Of a stretch of 53,307 nucleotides of DNA, positions 7,382-16,373 are shown piece by piece. This stretch comes from Clostridia bacterium (GTDB lineage: Bacteria; Bacillota; Clostridia; Christensenellales; Aristaeellaceae): assembly GCA_017431005.1 (NCBI GenBank), contig JAFRLY010000036.1:1-53307 (forward strand). Reading direction: 5' to 3'. Under the pieces are notes generated by a model. The model did no database searches. It was not told the origin of the DNA and saw only the letters and a list, made by a program, of their open reading frames with translations. The position numbers were made by a program, and so were the translations under genes. Position 1 is the first letter of the stretch. Each line of letters begins with the position of its first letter.

Positions 7382-8701
7382 ATGAACATGGAGTCGCTCT
7401 GGGAGAAAACCTGCGGCCTGCTGACGCGGGATATGAGTTACGTCTCCTATACGACTTGGGTTGAAGGCAACATGGAACCGGTGGCTCTGGAAGGAGACAC
7501 CCTGATTCTTTGCGTACAGATGGACAGCATGCGGCCTATGATTGTCAACAAATACGGCGCTGTGATTGACAAGTGCCTGAGCGAAGTGGCCGGGAAACCC
7601 ATGCAGGGGCGCCTGATGACCCGGTCGGAGATTGTCGGCAAGACAACCGACGAGGAAAAGAAGGACGACAACGATCCGCATCTGAACCCGAAATATACCT
7701 TTGACAACTTTGTGGTGGGAAGCAGCAACCGCTTTGCCCACGCAGCGGCCCTGGCTGTGGCGGAAACCCCCGGGGACGCCTATAATCCACTGTTCCTGTA
7801 CGGCGGCGTCGGACTGGGCAAGACGCATCTGATGCAGGCCATCGGGGATTTTATCCACCGTGAAAACCCGAAGCTGAAAATCGTATACATGACAAGTGAA
7901 ACCTTCACGAATCAGCTGATCAACGCGATCCAGGAAAAGAAGACCTTTGAGTTCCGCGAGAAAATCCGCATGGCGGATGTGCTGATGGTGGATGATATTC
8001 AGTTTATCGCCGGGCGCGAAAGCACCCAGCAGGAGTTTTTCAACACCTTTAATGAGCTGCATAACAACGGAAAGCAGATCATTATGACAAGCGACAAACC
8101 GCCCAAGGAAATCCAGCGGCTGGAGGAACGTCTCTGCTCCCGGTTTGAGTGGGGTCTGCAGGCGGACATTCAGCGGCCGGACATTGACATGAAGGTGGCG
8201 ATTCTGCGGAATAAATGCCGCCAGGACGGATTCCAGGCTCCGGACGACGTGCTGCAGCTGATCGCAGGCAAGATTGAAACCAATATCCGGGAACTGGAAG
8301 GCTGCCTGACCCGTCTGGAGGCCTATGCGCATCTGACAGGCGAGCCGGTGACCATTGATCTGTGCATGAACGCGCTGAAGGATATCTTTGATCAGAAAAG
8401 AATCCGCCAGGTGACCGCGGAGCTGATTATGCAGACTGTCAGCGATTACTACGGGCTGACCATCAGCGATCTGACCGGTCCGACCCGGAAGCGGGAGATT
8501 ACCGTGCCGCGGCAGATTGCCATGTATCTGACACGGGAAATGACCGGAATGAGCCTTCCGCAGATCGGGACGGTTTTCGGCGGCCGTGATCATACGACGG
8601 TGCTTCACAGCTACAAAACAGTGGAAGCCGGCATGAAAACGGATTCCATGCTAGAAGCTGTGGTAGGGGAGATTCAGCGGCTGGTTAAGAACGCACAGTG
8701 A
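7382..8701 (+). CDS. dnaA: Chromosomal replication initiator DnaA
   Basis: A 439-residue AAA+ initiator that binds DnaA boxes and opens oriC. Domain I occupies about 1-75 and the linker about 76-105. The AAA+ core has Walker A GGVGLGKT (141-148) and Walker B VLMVDDIQF (200-208). The C-terminal DNA-binding domain has the signature GRDHTTVLHSY. The start ATG 7382 is set by GGAGG 8 nt upstream; the frame is open further 5' but lacks a site. In most Bacillota dnaN follows directly. Here pheST follows, about 130 nt later, behind its own promoter. Confidence 0.97.
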   Translation: MNMESLWEKTCGLLTRDMSYVSYTTWVEGNMEPVALEGDTLILCVQMDSMRPMIVNKYGAVIDKCLSEVAGKPMQGRLMTRSEIVGKTTDEEKKDDNDPHLNPKYTFDNFVVGSSNRFAHAAALAVAETPGDAYNPLFLYGGVGLGKTHLMQAIGDFIHRENPKLKIVYMTSETFTNQLINAIQEKKTFEFREKIRMADVLMVDDIQFIAGRESTQQEFFNTFNELHNNGKQIIMTSDKPPKEIQRLEERLCSRFEWGLQADIQRPDIDMKVAILRNKCRQDGFQAPDDVLQLIAGKIETNIRELEGCLTRLEAYAHLTGEPVTIDLCMNALKDIFDQKRIRQVTAELIMQTVSDYYGLTISDLTGPTRKREITVPRQIAMYLTREMTGMSLPQIGTVFGGRDHTTVLHSYKTVEAGMKTDSMLEAVVGEIQRLVKNAQ

Positions 8702-8765
8702 AAATTCAGACGGACAGATCCGGGCGGAGCGCGCAGGCGTTCCGCCTTCCTTTTACCCTGTTATC

Positions 8766-8794
8766 TTGACAATCCCCCCTCCGCGTGATAGAAA
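8766..8794 (+). promoter_or_regulatory. pheST promoter
   Basis: Perfect -35 TTGACA (8766-8771), 17-nt spacer, -10 TAGAAA (8789-8794) with TG one base upstream (extended -10). It rules out upstream in-frame GTG 8785 as a start, because that codon lies inside the promoter. No T-box sequence is present in the short leader. Confidence 0.75.
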
Positions 8795-8832
8795 TAGGAA
8801 CGTTACCGAGAAAGATTATGGGAGTGGATAGC

Positions 8833-9855
8833 ATGGAACAACGGATTCGGGCGTTGCGCGAGCAGATGGAGCAACGGCTGGGACAGGTGGATTCCAAGGA
8901 AAAGCTGGCAGCCTTCTGGCAGGAATATCTTGGAAAGAAGGGCAGCATTGCTGAGCTGATGAAAGGCCTTGGCGCGGTATCCAAGGAGGACCGTCCCGCG
9001 ATGGGCAAGGTCATCAATGAGTTCAAAGCGCAGGCGGAAGCCCGGTATAAAGCGCTGAATGAGAAAATGGAGCAGCTTGAGCTTGCGGCCAGAAACCGCC
9101 TGGAAGCTGTGGATATTACGCTGCCTGCCCAAAAACGTCCGCTGGGCGGGCTCCATCCGCTGACGATTGTGAAGGATGAGATGATCAACGTTTTCGCCGG
9201 TATGGGCTTCGAGATCTTTGAGGGCCCCGAAGTGGAAGACGATGACCACAACTTCACCCGTCTGAATGTTCCGAAGGATCATCCCTCCAGGGACATGCAG
9301 GACACCTTCTATCTGGGCGGAGATCTGCTGCTGAGGACGCAGACCAGCGGCGGTCAGATCCGTGTGATGGATCTTGAAAAGCCTCCGATCAAGGTACTGG
9401 TACCCGGACGCGTTTTCCGTTCGGACAGCGACGCGACCCACTCTCCGATGTTCCATCAGATGGAAGGTCTGGTAGTGGATAAGCATATCACACTGTGCGA
9501 TCTGCAGGGACTGCTGGACAAATTCGTGAAGCAGATTTTCGACGCTGACGTCAAGACGCGGCTGCGCCCCAGCTATTTCCCGTTCACTGAGCCCAGTGTG
9601 GAAGTGGACGTCAGCTGCTTTGAGTGCGGCGGGAAGGGCTGCTCCCTCTGCAAGCATACCGGCTGGATTGAAGTGCTGGGCGGAGGCGTCGTTCATCCGC
9701 ACGTGCTGGAAAACTGCGGCATTGATCCGAAGGAGTATTCCGGCATTGCTTTCGGCATCGGTATTGAACGCATTACCATGCTTAAATACGGCATCAACAA
9801 CATCGGCCTGCTGTTTGAAAACGATCTTCGTTTCCTGAAGCAGTTTAAAGAGTAA
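8833..9855 (+). CDS. pheS: Phenylalanyl-tRNA synthetase alpha subunit
   Basis: A 340-residue class II synthetase subunit. The N-terminal coiled coil (about 1-85) binds tRNA-Phe, and the catalytic domain follows. Class II signatures are visible: [17 protein letters not shown] (motif 1 region), [20 protein letters not shown] (motif 2), and [15 protein letters not shown] (motif 3). The beta subunit follows after a 36-nt gap, and together they form the alpha2-beta2 enzyme. ATG 8833 is chosen because GGGAG lies 8 nt upstream and the promoter excludes earlier starts. Confidence 0.97.
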   Translation: MEQRIRALREQMEQRLGQVDSKEKLAAFWQEYLGKKGSIAELMKGLGAVSKEDRPAMGKVINEFKAQAEARYKALNEKMEQLELAARNRLEAVDITLPAQKRPLGGLHPLTIVKDEMINVFAGMGFEIFEGPEVEDDDHNFTRLNVPKDHPSRDMQDTFYLGGDLLLRTQTSGGQIRVMDLEKPPIKVLVPGRVFRSDSDATHSPMFHQMEGLVVDKHITLCDLQGLLDKFVKQIFDADVKTRLRPSYFPFTEPSVEVDVSCFECGGKGCSLCKHTGWIEVLGGGVVHPHVLENCGIDPKEYSGIAFGIGIERITMLKYGINNIGLLFENDLRFLKQFKE

Positions 9856-9891
9856 GGACAACGGCGATCGCGCAAAGGAGGAAAGTTGACT

Positions 9892-12300
9892 ATGAAAGTG
9901 CCATACAGTTGGCTGAAGGAATACGTGGATATCGATGTGTCCGCGCAGGAACTGATGGATAAGCTCTTCGGATGCGGCTTCGAAGTGGAGGAAATGATTG
10001 ACCTGGGTGCGGAGGTTTCCAGGGTGGTCGTCGGCGAGGTCCTCAGCTGCGAGAAAGTGGAAGGAACCCATCTGGCCATCTGCCAGGTGAACTGCGGGGA
10101 ATACGGAAATCCGGTTCAGATTGTTACCGGCGCGCCGAATGTATATGCGGGTATGCATACCCCCGCGGCCCTGGATAACAGCCGGCTTCCGGGCGGCGTC
10201 GTCATCAAGGCGAAACCCCTGCATGGTATCCCTTCTTCCGGTATGCTTTGCTCGGGGGAAGAGCTGGGGCTGAACGACGATCTTTACCCGGGTGCTGAAG
10301 TATACGGCCTGATGGATCTGCCGAAGGATACGGTGCCCGGTGCTGATATCCGCGAGGTTGTGGGCCTGAACGACTATATTTTTGACATTTCAATCACCTC
10401 CAACCGTCCGGACTGCCAGAGCATTCTGGGTATCGCCCGGGAGGTGGCGGCCGTACTGGGCAAGGAGCTGAAAATGCCCGCAACGGATTACACCTGCAGT
10501 GAGGCGAAGGATCCGGATCTGAAGATTACCGTGGAAGCACCGGATCTCTGCCCCAGATACCTGGGTCACTACGTACGGAACATCCAGGTAGGGCCGAGCC
10601 CCCGGTGGATGCGGCGGAATCTTGCTCTTTGCGGACTGCGCGGCATTTCCAATGTGGTGGATATTACAAACTATGTGCTGCTCGAGATCGGTCAGCCCAT
10701 GCATGCCTTTGACATGGAACAGCTGCAGGAGAAGCAGATTGTTGTGCGCCGTGCAAAAGACGGTGAAAAGATCCAGACCCTGGATGAAAAGGAATTTACC
10801 CTGAATCCGGACAACCTGGTGATCTGCGACGGAAACCGGCCGGTTGCCCTGGCGGGTATCATGGGCGGCCTGAACAGCGAGATTACCGGGAATACAACTC
10901 AGCTGCTGTTTGAGGCTGCGAAGTTTGCACGGGATAACGTGCGCCATACCTCCCGCGCGCTGGGACAGAGCAGCGATTCCTCCGCGCGGTTTGAGCGGGG
11001 CATCAGCGAATACACGACGGAGCTGGGCATGGCCAGAGCCCTCCATCTGATTCAGGAGCTGGGCTGCGGAGAAATTACCTCCAGCGCGTTTGACTGCAGC
11101 GCCGGCGCGCCGCGTGAAGGCAAGCGCTTCACAGCAAGTCTGAGCCGGATCAACAGCATTCTCGGCATTGAGGTGCCTGCGGAGGAAGTGCTCAGCATCC
11201 TGGAAAGACTGAATTTCAAAGTCATCCGGGACGGAGACATACTGGATGTGACGGCTCCCCGCTACCGGGAGGATATCGAGGTCGGCGATCCGGATCTGGC
11301 CGAGGAGATTATCCGTGAATACGGGTATGACCATGTTGTGCCGACCTTCCTGAAGGACGCCCAGGTAACCAGCGGCGGCAAGAATCCGGAACAGCAGCGG
11401 AAGGACCGGGTGAAACGCATTTTCTGCGCAGAGGGCTATCATGAAATCTCCACGCTGGCATTTTATGCCGACAGCGACCTGGATGCGCTGCGGATTCCGG
11501 AGGATGCACCGGAGCGCAATGTGCTGCGGATCCTGAACCCGATTTCCGCGAACCTGTCCATTATGCGTCCGCTGCTGGCGCCGAGCATGCTGAATATCGT
11601 GGTGGAAAACCTGAAGCGCGGCAACGAGGACGGCAGAGTCTTCGAGATGAGCAATATCTATGTGCCGCGCGGAGAGAACGAGCTGCCGGATGAACGGCTG
11701 CACCTGGGCATTGCGGCCTTCGGCGACGCGGAGGACTTCTTCACCGTCAAGGGAACCGTCGAAGCGCTGGGCGAAGCGCTGGGCACCGCCTTTACCGTGG
11801 AGCGGGCGCAGGATGTGCCCTATCTGCATCCGGGAATCGCCGCCTATATTCTGTGCGAGGGCGAGCGGATCGGCGTGTTCGGCAAGCTGGCCAATGAGGT
11901 TACGGCGGAGCTGAAGCTGCACAAGGACAGCAAGTCCAACCATAAGATTTTCCTGGGAGAGATCGACTATACACTTATGATGAACCACGTAGCAGCCAGC
12001 TTCCGCTACAGACCGATTTCGCCCTTTGCGCCGGTCATCCGGGATCTGGCGCTGACGGTCACGGAAGAGATTACATGCGGAGCACTGATGCAGGAGATCG
12101 CGAAAGCCTGCAAACAGGTTACGGATGTGGAGCTGTTTGATATCTACCGCGGTGAACAGATCGGAGCCGGGAAGAAGAGCATGGCCTTCAAGATCCGCTT
12201 TGAATCGGAGGAAAAGGCGCTGGCACCGGAGGATGTGGACCGCTTTGTCAAGAAGATCCTGGGCAACCTGAAATTCAAACTCGGAGCGGAAATCCGCTGA
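9892..12300 (+). CDS. pheT: Phenylalanyl-tRNA synthetase beta subunit
   Basis: An 802-residue subunit of normal length. In order it has an N-terminal domain with tRNA-binding EMAP-like fold (about 40-150), B3/B4 with the editing site (about 200-400, including NVVDITNYVLLEIGQPMHAFD split over 254-274), the B5 domain (about 410-480), the catalytic-like core, and a C-terminal anticodon-binding FDX-ACB domain (about 710-800, FRYRPISPFAPVIRDLA). Editing removes mischarged tyrosine. AAAGGAGG at 9875-9882 places the start at ATG 9892, not TTG 9886. Confidence 0.97.
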   Translation: MKVPYSWLKEYVDIDVSAQELMDKLFGCGFEVEEMIDLGAEVSRVVVGEVLSCEKVEGTHLAICQVNCGEYGNPVQIVTGAPNVYAGMHTPAALDNSRLPGGVVIKAKPLHGIPSSGMLCSGEELGLNDDLYPGAEVYGLMDLPKDTVPGADIREVVGLNDYIFDISITSNRPDCQSILGIAREVAAVLGKELKMPATDYTCSEAKDPDLKITVEAPDLCPRYLGHYVRNIQVGPSPRWMRRNLALCGLRGISNVVDITNYVLLEIGQPMHAFDMEQLQEKQIVVRRAKDGEKIQTLDEKEFTLNPDNLVICDGNRPVALAGIMGGLNSEITGNTTQLLFEAAKFARDNVRHTSRALGQSSDSSARFERGISEYTTELGMARALHLIQELGCGEITSSAFDCSAGAPREGKRFTASLSRINSILGIEVPAEEVLSILERLNFKVIRDGDILDVTAPRYREDIEVGDPDLAEEIIREYGYDHVVPTFLKDAQVTSGGKNPEQQRKDRVKRIFCAEGYHEISTLAFYADSDLDALRIPEDAPERNVLRILNPISANLSIMRPLLAPSMLNIVVENLKRGNEDGRVFEMSNIYVPRGENELPDERLHLGIAAFGDAEDFFTVKGTVEALGEALGTAFTVERAQDVPYLHPGIAAYILCEGERIGVFGKLANEVTAELKLHKDSKSNHKIFLGEIDYTLMMNHVAASFRYRPISPFAPVIRDLALTVTEEITCGALMQEIAKACKQVTDVELFDIYRGEQIGAGKKSMAFKIRFESEEKALAPEDVDRFVKKILGNLKFKLGAEIR

Positions 12301-12314
12301 CAAACAGCAAGAAG

Positions 12315-12345
12315 GACGGACCGGAATTACCCGGCCCGTCTTTTT
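12315..12345 (+). terminator. Terminator after pheT
   Basis: GACGG-A-CCGG pairs with CCGG-C-CCGTC around an AATTAC loop (12315-12340), followed by TTTTT. It ends the pheST transcript 15 nt past the stop codon. Confidence 0.85.
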
Positions 12346-12389
12346 GCTGCACCGGGAAGAGTATGTAAAAAAATGTAAAATGCTTTTAA

Positions 12390-12418
12390 TTGACAGAAAA
12401 AGTCCGTACTTGTATAAT
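12390..12418 (+). promoter_or_regulatory. Perfect consensus promoter of the sugar-transport cluster
   Basis: TTGACA (12390-12395), 17-nt spacer, TATAAT (12413-12418): six of six in both hexamers at the ideal spacing. Transcription should begin near 12425, leaving a ~90-nt leader. No cre box or obvious operator was seen, so any regulation by a repressor or of mRNA remains unidentified. Confidence 0.88.
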
Positions 12419-12514
12419 TGCGATGTCAAATTTCCTCGGGAAATCTTCATAAGAAAAAGTCCGGCAGCGAAGGGGGAAAACCATTTGATGTCGGATCAAA
12501 CAGGAGATGGGCAA

Positions 12515-15400
12515 ATGTCAAGAAAATGGCGAAATTTCCTCATTGCTGCTGTGGTGGTGGTTCTGTGCGTCGCAGCCATCTGGCTTCTGAGCCGGGGGAC
12601 TAATGACTTCAGCGCGAAGTATGCCGGCGTTGACCTGAGCACGGATGTCACAGGCATAGGCCGCGGCAACACCTATCAGGCCTATCTGGACGCGCACGCG
12701 AAGGCCGCAGAGACAACGGAAGCTGTTCCGGTGGACCTGTCCTCCTTCGAGGGCGGCGGAAAGCAGCAGGCGGAGGGTATCTATACCTCCGAGACGGATG
12801 AGGTTACCTGGAAGGTCGACGTACCGAAAGCGGGCCTGTATAACATCCGTCTGGACTATCTGACCACGGAAGCGCGCAGCGTGGATATTGAGCGTCAGCT
12901 GCTGATCAACGGCGAACTGCCGTTCACGGGAGCCGGGACGCTGACCTTCACGCGCCTGTGGACCGATGCCGGGGAGATCCGCCAGGATAACCAGGGCAAT
13001 GATATCCGGCCGAGCCAGGTGGAGCGGACCGGAGAAAAGCAGACGGCCTACTGCCGGGACGACATGGGCTACCATACCGAGCCCTACGCGTTTTATTTTA
13101 AGGCCGGGGAGAACACCCTCACCCTGAAATCGGTCAACGAGCCGATGATCGTCTGCGGGATCACTCTGACTCCGATCGTGAAGTACGCCTCCTATGAGGA
13201 ATATCTGGCCGCACAGCCGGAGGTGTCCATGTCGGAGGACGGCGGAAAGTATCTGGCAACCGTTCAGGGCGAAAGCGCGAAGCTGCGCTCCAGCCCGAGC
13301 CTGTATGCCCGGTATGACCGCAGTTCCTCCAAGACGGAGCCGTATTCCGTGACAAAGACCGTGCTCAACTATATCGGCGGGGACCCCTGGACGCATCCCG
13401 GCGAGTGGATTGAGTGGGACTTTGACGTGCCGGAAGACGGGTATTATCACATCTCCGTTAAAGCGAGACAGATGTATCAGCGCGGCGCACTGAGCGCCCG
13501 CACGGTCTATATCGACGGCGAGGTTCCGTTTGAGGATCTGGAGGCGGTGACCTTCGCCTACAACACGAACTGGGAGATGCGGACCCTGGGGAAGGATGGG
13601 GAGCATCCCTTCCGCTTCTATCTGAAGAAGGGCAGCCACAAGCTGCGGATGGAAGTGACGCTGGGCGAAATGGGACCGGTGCTGAACCGGGTGGAGGACA
13701 GCATTTTCCGCCTGAACCAGATTTACCGGAAGCTGCTGGTGCTGACCGGCGTCAATCCGGACCGGTTCCGCGACTACAACCTGGCCAAGGTGTATCCGGA
13801 AGCCATCGAGGCGATGGATCTGGAAAGCAAGCGCCTGTACAAGATCGTCGACGATATCGTCGCGACCACCGGGGAGAAGAGCGACCGGGCCGCGGTGGCT
13901 CAGACCCTGGCGAACCAGCTCGAAACCTTCGTGGAAAGCAACGAGCGGATTACCGAATCCTTCTCCAACTTCAAGGACAACATCACCGCCCTGGGCACGG
14001 CCATGCAGAACATGTCCGAAAGCAAGCTGGACGTGGACCTGATCGTAATCTCCGGCGAAAAGGCAAAGGTTCCGGACGTCCGGGAGAACTTCTTTGAGAA
14101 AGCCGCCCACGAGATCCGGAGCTGCGCGAGCTCCTTCTTCGTGGATTACAACTCCCTGGGCGACAAATATGATGATACCGACGACGTGCTCGATATCTGG
14201 ATTACCACGGGCCGTGACCAGAGCACCGTGCTGAAGACGATGGTGGACGACACCTTCACCGCGAAGACCGGCATCAAGGTCAACGTCAAGCTGGTGCAGG
14301 CGGATGCCATCCTGACGGCGGTTGTGGCCGGAAACGGTCCGGACCTCGTGCTCAGCGTCAGCGGCTGGTTCGCCGTGAACTACGCGATGCGCAACGCGGT
14401 GGAGAACCTGATGCAGTTCCCGGATTACGAGGAGGTCATCAAGCCCTTCTATCCGAGCATCCTGGAGCCGCTGACCTACAACAACGGGACCAAGGTCGGC
14501 GTTTACGCACTGCCTGAAACGCAGAACTTCCCGCTGCTGTTCTACCGCACCGACGTCATGGAGGAGCTTGGGCTTCCGATTCCCCAGACCTGGGAGGAGC
14601 TGATTTCCCAGCTGCCCACCATTCAGGGCAACAGCCTGACGGTGGCCGTCAACTTCCCGGATATCGCCGTGGCGGATATCTCCATCCTGAACTCAATGAT
14701 CTATCAGAACGGCGGCAGAATCTATGACGATGAAGCCAAGCATACCCTGATCGACAGCGAGGCCGGCGTGGCCGCCTTCAAGCAGTACACCAGCCTGTAC
14801 AACGACTATGGACTGCCGGTCGTGTTCGACTTTGTGAGCCGGTTCCGCAGCGGCGAAATGCCGCTGGGCGTCGCCTCCTACGCGACCTACAACACGCTGA
14901 TGGTATCCGCACCGGAAATCCGAGGGCTGTGGGACTTCACTCTCTTCCCCGGAACGGTGAAGGAGGACGGCACCATCGACCGGACGACCCAGACGGACGG
15001 TCTGTGCTGCATGATGGTCGCGACGAAGGACGAAAAGGTCAAGCAGAACGGCTGGGAATTCATGAAATGGTGGGTCAGCGAGGATGCGCAGGTCCGCTTC
15101 GGCCGTGAGATGGAAAGTATCCTGGGCGCTTCCGCCAGATATCAGACGGCTAACCGGGATGCGCTGAAGCGGCTGGCCTGGAGCAGCAGTCAGCTGAAGG
15201 TGCTGGAGGAGCAGATGTCCCATACCAGGGGCTTCCCGGAAATCGCCGGCGGTTATTCCACGACCAGGCATATCACGAACGCCGTGCGCCGCGTGATCAA
15301 CACGAAAGAGGATCCGCGGGAGACGCTGCTGAATTATGCCCGGACCATAAACGAAGAAATTCGGATCAAACGGCTGGAATTCAACCTGCCGGTGGACTGA
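12515..15400 (+). CDS. Membrane-anchored sugar ABC binding protein with two N-terminal beta-sandwich modules
   Basis: A 961-residue protein, more than twice the length of normal sugar-binding proteins. It has an N-terminal membrane helix (about 8-27, no lipobox Cys), a first CBM-like module (about 71-222), a second (about 245-395, with EWIEWDFDVPEDGYYHISV), and a helical linker (about 395-545). The extracellular solute-binding domain (about 556-950) has WITTGRDQSTVLKTMVDDTF and the FYRTDVMEELGLPIPQTWEE hinge typical of family-1 proteins. The modules resemble galactose-binding-fold CBM6/35-type domains by pattern only. Permeases follow immediately, so it should feed them. ATG 12515 is chosen because AGGAG lies 8 nt upstream; ATG 12488 is the alternative. 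Confidence 0.87.
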   Translation: MSRKWRNFLIAAVVVVLCVAAIWLLSRGTNDFSAKYAGVDLSTDVTGIGRGNTYQAYLDAHAKAAETTEAVPVDLSSFEGGGKQQAEGIYTSETDEVTWKVDVPKAGLYNIRLDYLTTEARSVDIERQLLINGELPFTGAGTLTFTRLWTDAGEIRQDNQGNDIRPSQVERTGEKQTAYCRDDMGYHTEPYAFYFKAGENTLTLKSVNEPMIVCGITLTPIVKYASYEEYLAAQPEVSMSEDGGKYLATVQGESAKLRSSPSLYARYDRSSSKTEPYSVTKTVLNYIGGDPWTHPGEWIEWDFDVPEDGYYHISVKARQMYQRGALSARTVYIDGEVPFEDLEAVTFAYNTNWEMRTLGKDGEHPFRFYLKKGSHKLRMEVTLGEMGPVLNRVEDSIFRLNQIYRKLLVLTGVNPDRFRDYNLAKVYPEAIEAMDLESKRLYKIVDDIVATTGEKSDRAAVAQTLANQLETFVESNERITESFSNFKDNITALGTAMQNMSESKLDVDLIVISGEKAKVPDVRENFFEKAAHEIRSCASSFFVDYNSLGDKYDDTDDVLDIWITTGRDQSTVLKTMVDDTFTAKTGIKVNVKLVQADAILTAVVAGNGPDLVLSVSGWFAVNYAMRNAVENLMQFPDYEEVIKPFYPSILEPLTYNNGTKVGVYALPETQNFPLLFYRTDVMEELGLPIPQTWEELISQLPTIQGNSLTVAVNFPDIAVADISILNSMIYQNGGRIYDDEAKHTLIDSEAGVAAFKQYTSLYNDYGLPVVFDFVSRFRSGEMPLGVASYATYNTLMVSAPEIRGLWDFTLFPGTVKEDGTIDRTTQTDGLCCMMVATKDEKVKQNGWEFMKWWVSEDAQVRFGREMESILGASARYQTANRDALKRLAWSSSQLKVLEEQMSHTRGFPEIAGGYSTTRHITNAVRRVINTKEDPRETLLNYARTINEEIRIKRLEFNLPVD

Positions 15401-15424
15401 GAAAGAAGAAGGGAGGGTTTCCAG

Positions 15425-16372
15425 ATGCAGCAGACTTCATCATTCACATCAAGATTTATCCGGATGAAGAAAGATCAGTTCGAGCATGGCTGGACGCTGG
15501 CCAAGCGGAATAAAACCTGCTACCTGTTCCTGGCGCCGTATGCGATTCTGTTCTTTATCTTCTTCATTCTCCCGATCGGGACATCCATTTACTACAGCTT
15601 TACCTATTACAACATTCTGGAACCGGCGCGCTTTATCGGCCTTCAGAACTATATCAACCTGGTTCTCCAGGACGAGGTGTTCCTGACGGCAATCAAAAAC
15701 ACGTTCATCATCGCCGTGATTACCGGGCCGGTGGGCTATATTCTGTCCTTCCTTTTCGCCTGGTTCATCAACGAGCTGCCGAAGTGGCTCCGGGCCGTCG
15801 CGGTTGTGATCTTCTACGCGCCTTCCATCGCTGGCGCGGCCTTCACGGTTTTCTCCATTATCTTCCGCGGAGACGCCTACGGCTGGTTCAACTCCCTGCT
15901 GCTGGAGTTCGGCCTGATTGAGGCGCCGCGCCTCTGGCTGACAGACCCGAACTACATGATGACCATCCTGATCATCGTCATCCTTTGGATGAGCATGGGC
16001 ACCGGCTTCCTGAGCTTCGTCGCCGGTTTCCAGGGCATCGACAAGAGCATGTATGAGGCGGGCTATGTAGACGGCGTCCGGAACCGGTGGCAGGAGCTGT
16101 ATCACATCACGCTGCCGAGCATGAAGCCCATGCTGCTGTTCGGCGCCGTCATGAGCATCACCTCCGCCTTCAACGTCTGCGACGTGCCGCGGGCCCTGTG
16201 CGGCTATCCCTCCACAGACTACGCGGCACGCACGGTCGTGACCCATCTGTTCGACTACGGCTTCAGCCGGTTCGAGATGGGCTACGCCAGCGCAATCGCC
16301 ACGCTGCTGTTCCTGGTGATGATTCTGTGCAAGAAAGCAATCAGCTCGCTGCTGGGAAGGGTGGGAACCTGA
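15425..16372 (+). CDS. Sugar ABC transporter permease (MalF/UgpA type)
   Basis: A 315-residue permease with six membrane helices, the first at about 32-55 (FLAPYAILFFIFFILPIG). The EAA loop that docks the ATPase is visible near 215-240 (MYEAGYVDGVRNRWQELYHI, followed by LPSMKPM). GGGAGG lies upstream of ATG 15425, 24 nt after the binding-protein gene. It pairs with the next permease, their ends being one base apart. No ATPase gene lies in the cluster, so a shared MsmX/UgpC-type ATPase is expected elsewhere. Confidence 0.93.
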   Translation: MQQTSSFTSRFIRMKKDQFEHGWTLAKRNKTCYLFLAPYAILFFIFFILPIGTSIYYSFTYYNILEPARFIGLQNYINLVLQDEVFLTAIKNTFIIAVITGPVGYILSFLFAWFINELPKWLRAVAVVIFYAPSIAGAAFTVFSIIFRGDAYGWFNSLLLEFGLIEAPRLWLTDPNYMMTILIIVILWMSMGTGFLSFVAGFQGIDKSMYEAGYVDGVRNRWQELYHITLPSMKPMLLFGAVMSITSAFNVCDVPRALCGYPSTDYAARTVVTHLFDYGFSRFEMGYASAIATLLFLVMILCKKAISSLLGRVGT

Positions 16373-16373
16373 T

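Noticed and set aside
7250-8608. Open frame antisense to dnaA
   Set aside because: Shadow of dnaA; begins inside it and has no ribosome-binding site of note.
8702-8832. A T-box or second DnaA-box cluster between dnaA and pheS
   Set aside because: No AGGGTGG-type T-box and no TTATCCACA-like box; TTATCTTGA at 8761 has too many differences.
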